Below are positions 21,864 through 31,596 of a stretch of 64,000 nt of DNA, one piece after another. The notes under the pieces were generated by a model. That model was not told where the DNA came from and did not search any database. It was given only the letters and a program-made list of their open reading frames with translations. The DNA lies in contig JAJPKA010000020.1 of assembly GCA_021323945.1 (NCBI GenBank), forward strand, positions 1-64,000. The letters run 5' to 3'. Both the position numbers and the translations under genes were made by a program. This DNA comes from Pseudomonadota bacterium. Lineage in GTDB: Bacteria; Desulfobacterota; Binatia; Binatales; Binataceae. The first letter of the stretch is position 1, and every line of letters starts with the position of its first letter.

Positions 21864-22997
21864 ATGAACCGCGAACGAATTGTTATCGTATTTTTTTTCG
21901 CCTTCCTGGCGCTAATCACGTACGAGCTATACGCTCTCTTAGAACCCTTTCTAACGCCTATTGCGTGGGCCATATTACTAGCTTTTTTGGTGCATCCGGC
22001 ATTGACGATGCTGAATCGTATCGTCAAAAACCGAACGGTTTGTGCCGGGCTTCTCACGATTGTTATCGCCCTGGGCGTGATTTTGCCGGCGGTCTGGCTC
22101 TCGGCCCGCATGCTTCATGAACTGCAAAATCTCTATCGGGAAATCTCGACGATACCGGCCAGCGGCAGCTTTCACGGTGCCAGCGAGTGGATCCGACGCA
22201 GTCCTTTGGGGGCCCGGGGCGCAGCCCTACTCGAGCGGCACGGATTCAACCTCGAGGATGAAATTCACACGATAGCTGTGCGCGCAGCCAAAGCGATGAG
22301 CGACTATGTGCTCGCACACGGCGGCACAGTAGCGAGCAATATAGCCGGATTCGTTTTTCATTTCGCAATCGCGCTCCTTACTTTTTTCTATCTGCTGCGC
22401 GATGGCGAAACCTATTACGAAGCACTTCGTGACTTGACTCCCCTGCATGAAGAGGACAAGGCGGCAATTTTCGATACCTTGCGTCTCACCCTGTCTTCAG
22501 TAATGCGAGGGTTAATGTTGACGGCTTTGTTGGACGGGGTCGCATTAGGGCTCGGTTATTTTATCCTAGGCGTGCCATATTGGGCGTTACTAGCTTTGGC
22601 GAGCGCTGCGGCTGGTTTGTTGCCCTTGGGCGGTACCGCTTTGGTTTGGTTACCTATCACACTTTACCTAATTTTCACCAGCGGGTGGACCAGTGCCATA
22701 TTGTTGGCCAGCTGGGCGATTGTCACCGTTGTAGTTATGGATAACCTGGTCAAGCCTGTCGCGATGCGTCACGGCACAAATCTGCCAACTTTGGTTCTAT
22801 TTTTGGGCCTGGCGGGCGGGCTCGAAGTATACGGACCAATCGGTATTTTTGCCGGCCCAGCCATAGTCGCTGTCTTTACCGCCCTCCTAGGTGTTTATCG
22901 GAGGACCTACGTTACTGAATCAGAGGCTGGTTCCGTCGCCGCTCCAAAGCAGGTTAACGTGGGGCAGCGTCCCAAGATTCAGCCGCGGCACGGCTAG
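21864..22997 (+). CDS. AI-2E family transporter / PerM-like membrane protein
   Basis: 377 residues with about seven to eight hydrophobic segments. The PerM/AI-2E family arrangement is visible: a paired N-terminal helix (TYELYALLEPFLTPIAWAI), a central soluble domain (about residues 80-150) and the C-terminal pore block (GLPLGGTALVW-like LLPLGGTALVWLP; VMDNLVKPVAM; GIFAGPAIVAVF). Members export autoinducer-2 in some species or act as Na+/H+ antiporters, so the substrate is open. Confidence 0.88.
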   Translation: MNRERIVIVFFFAFLALITYELYALLEPFLTPIAWAILLAFLVHPALTMLNRIVKNRTVCAGLLTIVIALGVILPAVWLSARMLHELQNLYREISTIPASGSFHGASEWIRRSPLGARGAALLERHGFNLEDEIHTIAVRAAKAMSDYVLAHGGTVASNIAGFVFHFAIALLTFFYLLRDGETYYEALRDLTPLHEEDKAAIFDTLRLTLSSVMRGLMLTALLDGVALGLGYFILGVPYWALLALASAAAGLLPLGGTALVWLPITLYLIFTSGWTSAILLASWAIVTVVVMDNLVKPVAMRHGTNLPTLVLFLGLAGGLEVYGPIGIFAGPAIVAVFTALLGVYRRTYVTESEAGSVAAPKQVNVGQRPKIQPRHG

Positions 22998-23030
22998 GTC
23001 TGGCAGTGTCCGTGTGATGCGTCACTGGGC

Positions 23031-23504
23031 TTAGCGGTTATAGGCTCCTAGCCAGGCTCGTCGATCCTTGACTATCGGGCGGCGTCTTTTGATCAGCGAA
23101 TAGGCGTCATCGAGGCTCATCCCGCGTCGTCGACTTAGAAACCACGCTACCGTCAAAGGTGCTCGCTCGCATCCCTCTTCACAGTGGACCAGAACTGGCA
23201 GGTTGAGCCGAAGTGCCGCATCGATGAGCGCGGAGGTGGAGTCAAGAGTGGCTCGGCCGTTGGCCAGAAATGGCAAATGAATCGTCCGGTCTGGTTCGGC
23301 AGGCATGACATCGGCTAGCACACTGATGATCATGCCCTCAAAGTGTGCCGCATCCTGCAGGTCCCCCAGGAAAAGATTGGGGATAATCTCGCTTTCCCGC
23401 CATCCGCAACCCGGTTGCGCCTCTGCCTCAATCCCAGGGCGGGACCCGTTTTCATCAAACAGATAGAAGCTCGGTATAACCATACCACTTGTATCCCGGC
23501 TCAT
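23031..23504 (-). CDS. Dual-specificity protein phosphatase family protein
   Basis: About 157 residues. The catalytic CX5R loop is VHCEEGCERAP (Cys nucleophile, Arg binding phosphate), followed by the helix TVAWFLSRRRGMSLDDAY and RRRPIV, as in eukaryote-like DUSPs. The N-terminal part has IIPNLFLGDLQDA, the usual DUSP opening. Upstream ATG 23504 is taken as start. A longer form from TTG 23552 would overlap the divergent gene. No kinase is adjacent. Confidence 0.75.
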   Translation of the reverse strand: MSRDTSGMVIPSFYLFDENGSRPGIEAEAQPGCGWRESEIIPNLFLGDLQDAAHFEGMIISVLADVMPAEPDRTIHLPFLANGRATLDSTSALIDAALRLNLPVLVHCEEGCERAPLTVAWFLSRRRGMSLDDAYSLIKRRRPIVKDRRAWLGAYNR

Positions 23505-23542
23505 TATGGCGCAATGTGAGCAAAGGTGTGCGCGTAGCGTCA

Positions 23543-23974
23543 ATGGAGCCAAAAGCTGCGATGTCCGACCGCGAAGCCCTAATCGAAGCCAACCAGGCTT
23601 TTTACCATGCTTTCGAGAGTCTTGACCTCGAAAAGATGGAACCTATCTGGCTGCGCGACCCGAAGATCGTCTGCATCCATCCAGGCTGGCGCAAGCTGAC
23701 GGGCTGGGGACCGATCATGGAGAGTTGGGAACGCATTTTCGACGGCGTATTTGAAATGAAGTTCGAACTCCGCGACCTCCATCTCCTTATCAGTGGCGAT
23801 ATGGGTGTCGTAGTCACTGAAGAAAACCTAACCCAGAGAGGCTACGACGGCACTATGCGCACGCAAGTGCTGGCCACCAATATCTACGAGCGTGTGGGCA
23901 ACCGCTGGATGATGGTGCTACATCACGGCTCACCTGTGATGCAGCCTGCTGACAACGAGCCGCCGCTGCAGTAG
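23543..23974 (+). CDS. SnoaL/NTF2-like domain protein
   Basis: About 143 residues of the nuclear-transport-factor-2-like fold: an N-terminal helix (REALIEANQAFYHAFESLD), WLRDPKIVCIHPGWRKLTGW as the core pocket, and a C-terminal sheet (RWMMVLHHGSPV). This subgroup is often annotated as ketosteroid-isomerase-like or SnoaL_3; the ligand is unknown. A second in-frame ATG at 23561 is also possible. It is divergent from the phosphatase with only about 40 bases between starts. Confidence 0.75.
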   Translation: MEPKAAMSDREALIEANQAFYHAFESLDLEKMEPIWLRDPKIVCIHPGWRKLTGWGPIMESWERIFDGVFEMKFELRDLHLLISGDMGVVVTEENLTQRGYDGTMRTQVLATNIYERVGNRWMMVLHHGSPVMQPADNEPPLQ

Positions 23975-24000
23975 CCTCCGCGGTTGCCCAAGAGACCGCC

Positions 24001-25017
24001 TCAGCCGGTAGCACCGCCTTGGCGCAGATAGGGCAAGACGTCGGCAGCAAACTTTTCGAGTGACCGCATGGTCTTGGCAGGATTGAGACCGGGCAGCTGC
24101 ATGGCAATGATAAGTTCTGTCATCTCTGCCGCTTGGACGAGTCGCTGAAGGCGTTGTCGCACCTGCTCAGCCGAGCCGATTATCGCTGTTTGTTTGAGCC
24201 TGTCGGCGTCAGGCCAAACCCAGCTCTGATCGGGTCCGGAGGCAGCGGAGAGCCACTTTCCATACAGAGAGGCCTGGTAAAGTGCCGCCTGCTCGATATC
24301 TGACCACGCCTGGTCCGGATTATCGGCGATGTAAACGATGCGGTTGCCAACCACATTGAACCGACTCGGATCTTTGCCGTAGCGTTTGAGCGCGTCGCGG
24401 TAGAGCTGAATTTCTCGACGCCCCAGGTTACAGGCAAACGACAAACCCAGCCGGGCTCCCCGCTCGATGGCCTTGGACGTCATTCCACCCCACAATAGTT
24501 CTGGGTGAGGTTGGCTTAAGGGCCGTGGCAACACACGTACATCCTCGAATTTGAAAAACTTGCCCTCATAACTGAAGCGCTCGCCTGTCCAGGCTCGCTT
24601 CAGAATCTCGATGGACTCCAGCGTACGTCCAAGCCGCTCACCCCTTGGAACGCCGAACCCCTTAAATTCCTCATCGCGGTAACCAAGACCAACACCCAAA
24701 CGAAGTCGGCCGCCTGACATCACATCCACCGTGGCCGCGTCTTCGGCCAGTCGCAGGGGATGATAAAAGGGCACCAGCAGGACGTAGCTGCCCACGGTTA
24801 CCCGGCGGGTTCGTGAAGCGATTGCGGCGAGAGCCGGCATCACGGCACCGAGATACCCGTCGTCAGTAAAATGGTGTTCAGTGACCCAGATCGAATCGAA
24901 ACCCGCCTGCTCAACGAAGTCGACTTGGCGCAACATTTCGACATAAACGGTACCGAAGTCCAGTTTTGAAAAGGCTGGATTGCGGAAATCCAGCATGTAG
25001 CCGATCTTCATAGGCAC
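24001..25017 (-). CDS. LLM-class flavin-dependent oxidoreductase
   Basis: 338-residue luciferase-like TIM-barrel protein that uses FMN or F420. Family blocks are FDSIWVTEHHF, TRRVTVGSYVLLVPFYHPLRLAEDAATVD, GGRLRLGVGLGYRDEEF and PHPELLWGG. It is the last gene of a minus-strand run with an SDR and an acyl-CoA dehydrogenase, which points to lipid or terpenoid breakdown; the actual substrate is unknown. Confidence 0.87.
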   Translation of the reverse strand: MPMKIGYMLDFRNPAFSKLDFGTVYVEMLRQVDFVEQAGFDSIWVTEHHFTDDGYLGAVMPALAAIASRTRRVTVGSYVLLVPFYHPLRLAEDAATVDVMSGGRLRLGVGLGYRDEEFKGFGVPRGERLGRTLESIEILKRAWTGERFSYEGKFFKFEDVRVLPRPLSQPHPELLWGGMTSKAIERGARLGLSFACNLGRREIQLYRDALKRYGKDPSRFNVVGNRIVYIADNPDQAWSDIEQAALYQASLYGKWLSAASGPDQSWVWPDADRLKQTAIIGSAEQVRQRLQRLVQAAEMTELIIAMQLPGLNPAKTMRSLEKFAADVLPYLRQGGATG

Positions 25018-25076
25018 CTCGCCCTAAGCCCTCGCATCGCTAATGAGAACGTCATCCTTCGTCTGCCGAGAGCTAT

Positions 25077-25874
25077 TTATCTGGATTCGTACACCGTCCG
25101 AACCAGCGGATTCGACGAGCCCCCATCTACTACGAGAACCGCGCCGGTAGTGAAGCTCGCCGCCGGGGAGGCGAAATACAGCGCTGCCCCGACAACTTCC
25201 TCAGGCTCCCCGGCGCGCTGCAGAGGGAAAGTTTCTCTTGCGCGTTTGGTGTAGTCCTCTGTGCGCGACCATCCCCTACTAATATCGGTATGAAACGGGC
25301 CGCACATGATACAGTTCACCCGGACCTTGGGACCATACTCCTTGGCGGCCGCAACAGTAAGAGTGTTCAGGCCGGCTTTGGCACAGGCGTAGGGCGCGGT
25401 TTCTGGATTAGGGCGGATCGATGCGGTCGACGAAATATTGATGATCGAACCTCCATCTCCATCGATCATCCGGGATGCAAAGAGCGCGGTTAACCGAAAT
25501 GGCCCCTTGAGGTTGACCGCGATGATCTTGTCAAACAGGTCTTCGCTAGTCTCGAGTGATGACGGCGCCAGCGGCGACAAGCCGGCGTTATTGATTAAAA
25601 CGTCGGCACGGCCCCAGCGCGCATATACTTCCTCGACCAGGCGATTGCAATCTTCCCACTTGCCGACATGAGTGGCGTGAGACGAGCCGTCGCTACCTAG
25701 AGCCCGGATTTCGTCCACGGTCGCACGACAGGACTCGATTTTGCGGCTGGCAACCGCAACCCGCGCGCCCGCCTGTGCAAATCCCAGCGCCATCGCATGA
25801 CCAATACCGCGACTGCCGCCGGTGATGACCACCACTTTGCCGGTAAAATCGTAAAGGTTGGTAATCGGCTTCAC
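25077..25874 (-). CDS. Short-chain dehydrogenase/reductase
   Basis: 265 residues, classical SDR. The cofactor motif is ITGGSRGIGHAMALG, NAG is in LINNAGLSPL, the catalytic Ser is in IINISSTAS and the YxxxK pair is in YACAKAGL. It starts with GTG in a 4-base GTGA overlap with the acyl-CoA dehydrogenase stop, so the two are translationally coupled. It likely oxidises a 3-hydroxyacyl-CoA or similar alcohol in the same pathway. Confidence 0.88.
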   Translation of the reverse strand: MKPITNLYDFTGKVVVITGGSRGIGHAMALGFAQAGARVAVASRKIESCRATVDEIRALGSDGSSHATHVGKWEDCNRLVEEVYARWGRADVLINNAGLSPLAPSSLETSEDLFDKIIAVNLKGPFRLTALFASRMIDGDGGSIINISSTASIRPNPETAPYACAKAGLNTLTVAAAKEYGPKVRVNCIMCGPFHTDISRGWSRTEDYTKRARETFPLQRAGEPEEVVGAALYFASPAASFTTGAVLVVDGGSSNPLVRTVYESR

Positions 25875-27163
25875 TGAGAGGCCACCTCCAACTCAAGTAT
25901 GTTCGCATACTTCTTCAGTGCTGCCTCTCGCAGAGCAGGAATATGGCCGCTGGGGAACAGGCCGTCGGTAGCTTTGTACTCGCGCAAGATCTGGCGAGCA
26001 AGCGTGATCTTGTGGACCTCGGTAGGACCGTCAGCCAATCCCATGACAAAGCTCTCGATCACCTGGTCGACAAACGGCATTTCGGGAGTAACCCCCAACG
26101 AGCCATGAATTTGCAGAGCCCGAACGGCGACATCATGAAACACCTTAGGCATCTGTGCCTTGACCGCCGCGATATCTTTTCGGACTTTAAGATAGTCGCG
26201 ATAACGGTCGATGCGCCACGCCGTACGCAGGACCAGGAGCCTGAAAGATTCTATGTCTATCCAGGAGTCGGCAATCTTTTCCTGCACCATCTGCTTGTCG
26301 GCCAGTAATGAACCCTGTGTGGTACGCGATAATGCCCTCTCACACATAAGATCAAATGCTTTGCGGACCTGGCCGACGGTGCGCATCGCATGATGGATGC
26401 GGCCACCGCCGAGCCTGGTTTGGGCGACGACGAAGCCGCCACCCCGCGGACCCAGCAGATGATCCTTCGGGATCTGGACGTCCTGATAACGCAAATAGGC
26501 GTGGGTCCCTTCCCTTTCGTGTCCGACTCCGACGTTGCGCACCACGGTTAGACCTGGGGTGTCCATGGGCACAATAAAAGTCGATAGACGCTGGTAAGGA
26601 GGAGCATCGGGGTCAGTCACCGCCATCGTGATCAGAAAAGAGGCGTAACGCGCGTTCGAAGAAAACCACTTTTCTCCATTAATTACCCAGTTATCACCCC
26701 GAAGTTCGGCCCGGGTCTGAAACACCTTCGGATCCGCTCCGCCTTGCGGTTCAGTCATCGAAAAGCAGGACACGATCTCGTTCGCCAACAATGGTTCGAG
26801 ATAGCGCTTTTTCTGTTCGGGCGTGCCGTACTTGGCCAGTATTTCGCTGTTCCCACTATCCGGGGCCTGACAGCCGAAGACGGTTGGGGCGAACCGTGAG
26901 CGCCCCAGGATTTCGTTCATCAATGCCAGCTTGAGCTGCCCGTATCCCTGACCACCGAGTTCGGGTTCCAAATGACAGGCCCACAGTTTTCGCTTGCGGA
27001 CCTCGGCTTGCAGGGGGCGCACCAGTCGATTGCGTTTCGGATTCGTCACGTCATAAGGCGATTCCAGCACATAGTCGAGTGGTTCCACCTCCTGACGGAC
27101 GAATTGGTCGATCCAATCCAACTCGCGTTGAAATTCCGGTTCGGTCTCAAAATCCCAGCTCAT
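25871..27163 (-). CDS. Acyl-CoA dehydrogenase
   Basis: 430 residues of the FAD acyl-CoA dehydrogenase family. The N-terminal helical domain is followed by CFSMTEPQGGADPKVFQT (flavin/substrate motif) and VINGEKWFSSNAR. C-terminal blocks include RYQDVQIPKDHLLG, the helix with QIHGSLGVTPEMP and VHKITLARQILREY. It heads a coupled run with the SDR and luciferase-like genes. A plus-strand APH gene starts 228 bases upstream. That set resembles ACAD10/11-type acyl-CoA degradation. Confidence 0.92.
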   Translation of the reverse strand: MSWDFETEPEFQRELDWIDQFVRQEVEPLDYVLESPYDVTNPKRNRLVRPLQAEVRKRKLWACHLEPELGGQGYGQLKLALMNEILGRSRFAPTVFGCQAPDSGNSEILAKYGTPEQKKRYLEPLLANEIVSCFSMTEPQGGADPKVFQTRAELRGDNWVINGEKWFSSNARYASFLITMAVTDPDAPPYQRLSTFIVPMDTPGLTVVRNVGVGHEREGTHAYLRYQDVQIPKDHLLGPRGGGFVVAQTRLGGGRIHHAMRTVGQVRKAFDLMCERALSRTTQGSLLADKQMVQEKIADSWIDIESFRLLVLRTAWRIDRYRDYLKVRKDIAAVKAQMPKVFHDVAVRALQIHGSLGVTPEMPFVDQVIESFVMGLADGPTEVHKITLARQILREYKATDGLFPSGHIPALREAALKKYANILELEVASQ

Positions 27164-27391
27164 CTTCTCACCACTTTTGCTTGCCTTGCCGGAGCAGGGC
27201 TGATCACTGCGCTCCAGGCTGCGTTAATTGATTTTGTTGTCGGCCTTTCTCATCCGTTTCTTTGTTCTATACAATCACCACTAACATATGAAATCGGGGG
27301 CGAGGGGCACTGATTGGAGCGCCCGATGACGGAAGGCCGCACCTCGCCTGCACCGGGCAAAATGCAAGCCACCTCGAAATGGTGACCATGG

Positions 27392-28399
27392 ATGACGGCA
27401 GATTCTGACCAAACGCTCACACAATTAAAGCGGCTCGTGGTCGCCAAAACGCGAGACCCCAAGGCCCAAGTGTACTCTCTTGAGGTCCTTCCGGGTCATG
27501 CTGGTTTCAGCTACAGCTTCGTGCTCGAACGGAGCGATGGCGGCACGCCTGCGGGCAAACTAGTGTTGCGACTCGCGCCACCCAACGTCAAGATTGCCGG
27601 ACCGGCGGATATCGTTCGCCAAGCCCGCATCATGGCCTCGATGGCAGGCACCACGGTGCCCGTTCCACCAGTCTACTGGTACGGGGACGAGGCAGATTTC
27701 TTCGGCCGCCCCTATTTCGTTGTCGGTTTCCTCGACGGAGTAAAGTTGGCGGATGAGCCCTTTCCCCCTGACCAGATGGCGCGACTGGCCCGCCGAGGGA
27801 TTGAAACACTGGTAGCGCTGCACAGCTTGCCCTGGGAGCCGCGCAAGGACGCCTTCGGAGAACCGTTATCGCTAAGCGAGGAGATGAAGAGGCTCGATTA
27901 TCTCCTCGACCGCCCCACCCTCGACCCCTTGGTCGTCGCGCGTGCGCCGGAGTTGCGCGAACGGTTGCGGGCCACGCTGCCACGTGGGGCGCGAATCGGG
28001 TGTGTTCATGGCGACTTTCAGTGGTCAAACGTGCTGTTCGATGCCGAACGGCCCATAGCACTGATTGATTGGGAACTCGCTTCGATCGGTCCGACATTGC
28101 TCGATCTCGGATGGGTCTGCTTTTTCGCCGACCCAGACAGCTGGGTCGAAACCGCAGAGAAAAGAGTCCGCCCCCTGTCCCCTTATGAGATCATCGAGAC
28201 CTATGCCAACGCCGCCACATTTCCGGTATCCGAGGAAGAGGTCCGATGGTTTCGCGCCTTTGCGGGATACCGGTTTGGGGTCATCACCTGCTTTAACCTT
28301 ATGCTGCATCGACGCGGCAAGCGCGAAGATCCGCATTGGGAAGATATAGCTCTTTCCGCGCCGAGGATGTTCGAACGAGGCTTGGAATTAATCAGTTGA
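27392..28399 (+). CDS. Phosphotransferase family protein (APH-like, ACAD11-associated type)
   Basis: 335 residues with the aminoglycoside-phosphotransferase/choline-kinase fold. The Brenner motif is CVHGDFQWSNVLFD and the metal motif is ALIDWELASIGPTLLDLGW. Relatives commonly sit beside or are fused to acyl-CoA dehydrogenases and phosphorylate 4-hydroxyacyl-CoA rather than antibiotics. Here it is divergent from exactly such a gene, so drug resistance is unlikely. Confidence 0.87.
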   Translation: MTADSDQTLTQLKRLVVAKTRDPKAQVYSLEVLPGHAGFSYSFVLERSDGGTPAGKLVLRLAPPNVKIAGPADIVRQARIMASMAGTTVPVPPVYWYGDEADFFGRPYFVVGFLDGVKLADEPFPPDQMARLARRGIETLVALHSLPWEPRKDAFGEPLSLSEEMKRLDYLLDRPTLDPLVVARAPELRERLRATLPRGARIGCVHGDFQWSNVLFDAERPIALIDWELASIGPTLLDLGWVCFFADPDSWVETAEKRVRPLSPYEIIETYANAATFPVSEEEVRWFRAFAGYRFGVITCFNLMLHRRGKREDPHWEDIALSAPRMFERGLELIS

Positions 28400-28505
28400 T
28401 TGATCATTGGCGACATGCGAGCCGCTTCCAAAACGCCGAGGGATGGGTTAGCAGCAATATGATGTCCGGGTGGCTGTTTTCGCAGCAGCAGCATGGAGCC
28501 GCTCA

Positions 28506-30332
28506 GTGACCAATAACGGTCGAATCGCCGTCGTTGACCTTGGCGGACAATATTGTCATTTGATCACGCGGCGGCTGCGCGATTTCGCGATCCCGTCCGA
28601 CATCTTTCCGCCGGCCGTACCTGCCCAGACTCTTTCAGATTATGCCGGCGTGATTTTATCCGGCGGCCCCCAGAGCGTTTACGACTCTGACGCTTTGACC
28701 GTTGACCAAGATCTGCTCAACTTGCGCATCCCGATTCTCGGCATCTGTTACGGTCATCAACTGTTGGCCAAGCTGCTTGGCGGGCAGGTCAGCCGTCAGA
28801 ATGGGGAATACGGATTTGCTCAGCTCAGAACTACCAGCGCCACACGTCAAGGCGAAAATCTGCTGTTCCGCCACACACCGTCGGTACAGCAGGTCTGGAT
28901 GAGCCACGCGGATGCTATCGTCAGCCTCCCATCCGAGCTGATGACCCTGGCAACAACGGATAGGTGCACGTGCGCCGCTTTTGCTCACGCGTCAAAGTCG
29001 ATCTACGGCCTACAGTTCCACCCCGAGGTTGCCCATACGGAGTTCGGGTCCAGGATTCTGGAAAATTTTGCTCGCTATATATGCGGTATCGGTGCAAAAG
29101 ATACTCCGAACATCCGGGTCGGCATCTTATGCGAGCGAATTCGACAGGCCGCGACCGGTCGCTCGGTGTTCTTCCTGGTTAGCGGAGGCGTCGATTCGAC
29201 GGTCGCATTCGCCCTTTGCGGTCGGGCACTCCCGAAGGAGCGAGTGGTCGGACTCTATGTCGACAGCGGCCTGATGCGTCAAGGCGAGACTGAGGAACTT
29301 CGTGCCAATTTGGCAGCAGTTGGACTCGCCGAACGACTCCGCATCTGGGACGCTTCAGCGGTCTTCTTGAAAGCACTGGAAGGAAAGATCGAACCGGAGG
29401 AAAAACGACAGATAATTGGTCGCTTGTTCGTTGAGATCCAAGCCGAGGCAATGAAGCAGTTCGGCATTAATCCGGAACACTGGTTGCTCGGTCAGGGCAC
29501 AATCTATCCGGATACAATCGAATCCGGAGGCGACAGCGGACGCGCCGCGCTCATCAAAACCCATCACAATCGATGTGACGAGATCCGCGAATTGATACGC
29601 CAAGGAAAGGTCATCGAACCGCTGGCGGAATTATACAAGGACGAGGTGCGCGAACTCGGCCGTGAACTGGGGTTGCCGCCAAAGTTGACCGATCGATGGC
29701 CCTTTCCCGGCCCGGGGCTCGCCATCAGATGTTTGTGCACTCGCGAGCAGAGGGCCGCAGCGCCGCTGGCCAAGGAAATCTCGGCTGGACTGGCCGGCCA
29801 GGGAGTTCAGGGCGTAGTACTGCCGCTGCGTACCGTCGGCGTGCAAGGTGACGCCCGTACCTATCGAATGGTCATCGCGCTACAGCCAAGCGAACAACCA
29901 GTTGATTACCAGCGGCTTCGCTATCTCAGCAGTACGTTGTGTAACGAGAATACTCTGGCTAATCGCGTTATATGGCTGATCAGCCCGCTCCGGCCACTGA
30001 GCGGCGTCAGCATTACGCCTGCGACGATTACCCGTCAACGCATCGAGTTGCTGCGTCAAGCTGATTTCATCGTCCGCTCAGCAGTTGAGCGAGCGAATCT
30101 CGCCCACACGGTATGGCAGTTCCCAGTGGTGCTCGCGCCGATCGGCTTTGAGAGTGGCGAAAGCATCATCCTAAGACCGGTCAATTCAGTCGATGGAATG
30201 ACGGCGAGCTTCGCTGCGCTTCCCTGGTCGCTGTTGAACAGCATCAGCGCCCGACTTCAAGAGTTGACTGGTATTGATGCGGTTTTTCTCGACATCACCA
30301 ACAAGCCGCCGGCCACCATTGAATGGGAATAG
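28506..30332 (+). CDS. guaA: GMP synthase (glutamine-hydrolysing), long form
   Basis: About 608 residues. The class I glutamine amidotransferase domain has ILGICYGHQLLAKLLGG (Cys nucleophile) and LQFHPEV. The ATP-pyrophosphatase domain has LVSGGVDSTVAF (P-loop) and YVDSGLMR. The block IEPLAELYKDEVRELGRELGLP followed by FPGPGLAIR, and the overall length (versus about 525 residues in most bacteria), match the insert-bearing, eukaryote-like form. GTG 28506 is preferred because GGAG lies 7 bases upstream; the frame is open to GTG 28470. Confidence 0.9.
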   Translation: MTNNGRIAVVDLGGQYCHLITRRLRDFAIPSDIFPPAVPAQTLSDYAGVILSGGPQSVYDSDALTVDQDLLNLRIPILGICYGHQLLAKLLGGQVSRQNGEYGFAQLRTTSATRQGENLLFRHTPSVQQVWMSHADAIVSLPSELMTLATTDRCTCAAFAHASKSIYGLQFHPEVAHTEFGSRILENFARYICGIGAKDTPNIRVGILCERIRQAATGRSVFFLVSGGVDSTVAFALCGRALPKERVVGLYVDSGLMRQGETEELRANLAAVGLAERLRIWDASAVFLKALEGKIEPEEKRQIIGRLFVEIQAEAMKQFGINPEHWLLGQGTIYPDTIESGGDSGRAALIKTHHNRCDEIRELIRQGKVIEPLAELYKDEVRELGRELGLPPKLTDRWPFPGPGLAIRCLCTREQRAAAPLAKEISAGLAGQGVQGVVLPLRTVGVQGDARTYRMVIALQPSEQPVDYQRLRYLSSTLCNENTLANRVIWLISPLRPLSGVSITPATITRQRIELLRQADFIVRSAVERANLAHTVWQFPVVLAPIGFESGESIILRPVNSVDGMTASFAALPWSLLNSISARLQELTGIDAVFLDITNKPPATIEWE

Positions 30333-30501
30333 AAGCGCTCAAGCTGCTAACCGCGAAATAAGCCTACGCGGCTGACAGGCTACTTGCGCTGAGACCCCCA
30401 GCTGACTGCATAGTGTCGCGTTTTGCACCGTGCGCCGCACTGCTTCGCAGGAATGCATCATTCCGATCATTTACTTATTGTTGAGGGCGGGGGGTGTCAA
30501 A

Positions 30502-31356
30502 ATGGATTTTCTGCTGAATTGGAGCACGGCGTCACAGATCGCTTTTGTTGTGGTGGTGTTTTCGGGTCTGAGTGTCCTGGGTCTCTACGTGGTCCGTATG
30601 CTGGTTCCGCTCGAACATCTTAAGCAGAACCATGAGGTGGCAGGATTCACCTTCGGAGTTATCGGTGCCTTCTATGGCCTGCTGCTGGCTTTCGTGATTG
30701 TGGCTGCGTGGGAGCGGTTCGACCGCGCCCAGGCGGAAGTAGAAGGTGAAAGCGTCGCACTCATCTCACTCTACCAGCTATCGAAAGGACTCACCCAACC
30801 CGAGGCCAAAGAGATGCAAGATGCGATACGAGCTTATACTCGTAGGATTATCAACCAAGATTGGCCGGACATGGCGATGCGCCGCTTCAAATCGTTCGAC
30901 GATTCAATGGGTCCCTTCCTGCTATGGCAAATCATCAGCAATTACAAGCCCCAAGATAACCAAACGCAGCTGGTGGTGGAGAAGAGTATCGACCAACTCA
31001 CCGAGATCAGTAATGCATTCAGCCGCCGCTATTTGTACAGCAGGGAGGACCTTCCTTCGGTGGTATGGGTGGTAATCTACGTTGGTCTATTCATTACCAT
31101 TGGCTTCAGCTATTTTTTCGGGCTCGAGACGTTCTTCTCGCAGGCCCTGATGTGCGCTACCTTTTCAAGCCTTCTCGGCCTCACCCTGGTAGCGATCATT
31201 GAACTCGCGCATCCCTATCAGGGAGCGGTGACGGTCTCCAACGCGCCATTTAAATACGCGCTGTCGCGCATGAATGACATGGACAAGGTCGCGAGCGCCG
31301 CATCCCGTGCGTCGCGGATCGAGGCTGCGCCTGCGTTCGGGCACGAGCACGGGTGA
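30502..31356 (+). CDS. DUF4239 membrane protein (bestrophin-like)
   Basis: 284 residues: two N-terminal membrane segments (AFVVVVFSGLSVLGLYVV; FGVIGAFYGLLLAFVIVAAW), a cytoplasmic helical domain, then two more (VVWVVIYVGLFITIGFSYFFGL; ALMCATFSSLLGLTLVAIIEL) ending in LAHPYQGAVTVS, the family hallmark. Its function is not established; a distant link to bestrophin anion channels is proposed for the family. ATG 30502 follows a GGCGGGGGG ribosome site. Confidence 0.85.
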   Translation: MDFLLNWSTASQIAFVVVVFSGLSVLGLYVVRMLVPLEHLKQNHEVAGFTFGVIGAFYGLLLAFVIVAAWERFDRAQAEVEGESVALISLYQLSKGLTQPEAKEMQDAIRAYTRRIINQDWPDMAMRRFKSFDDSMGPFLLWQIISNYKPQDNQTQLVVEKSIDQLTEISNAFSRRYLYSREDLPSVVWVVIYVGLFITIGFSYFFGLETFFSQALMCATFSSLLGLTLVAIIELAHPYQGAVTVSNAPFKYALSRMNDMDKVASAASRASRIEAAPAFGHEHG

Positions 31357-31596
31357 ATTTTTAGAGTTACATAGGCGTTCCAACAAGAAACTTACTTGGT
31401 ACCAGCGCCGATCAAGTGCAGCGCGCGGCGCGAGCGCATGAGCGGCAGGGGCGCAAGCCTTGAACCGAGGCCTCGGTTGGGAGCAGACTGAACAGTCGGC
31501 AGAGCGACCGAGAGATCTATTCTTCTTCCACCACGCCGAAAATTGGGCGGCTTTTCGAAATGGGAACGACCACTCGAGTTTGGGGGAATAACGAAT

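Noticed and set aside
27392-28399. Aminoglycoside resistance gene
   Set aside because: The APH fold is real, but the protein is of the ACAD-associated type and sits beside an acyl-CoA dehydrogenase.
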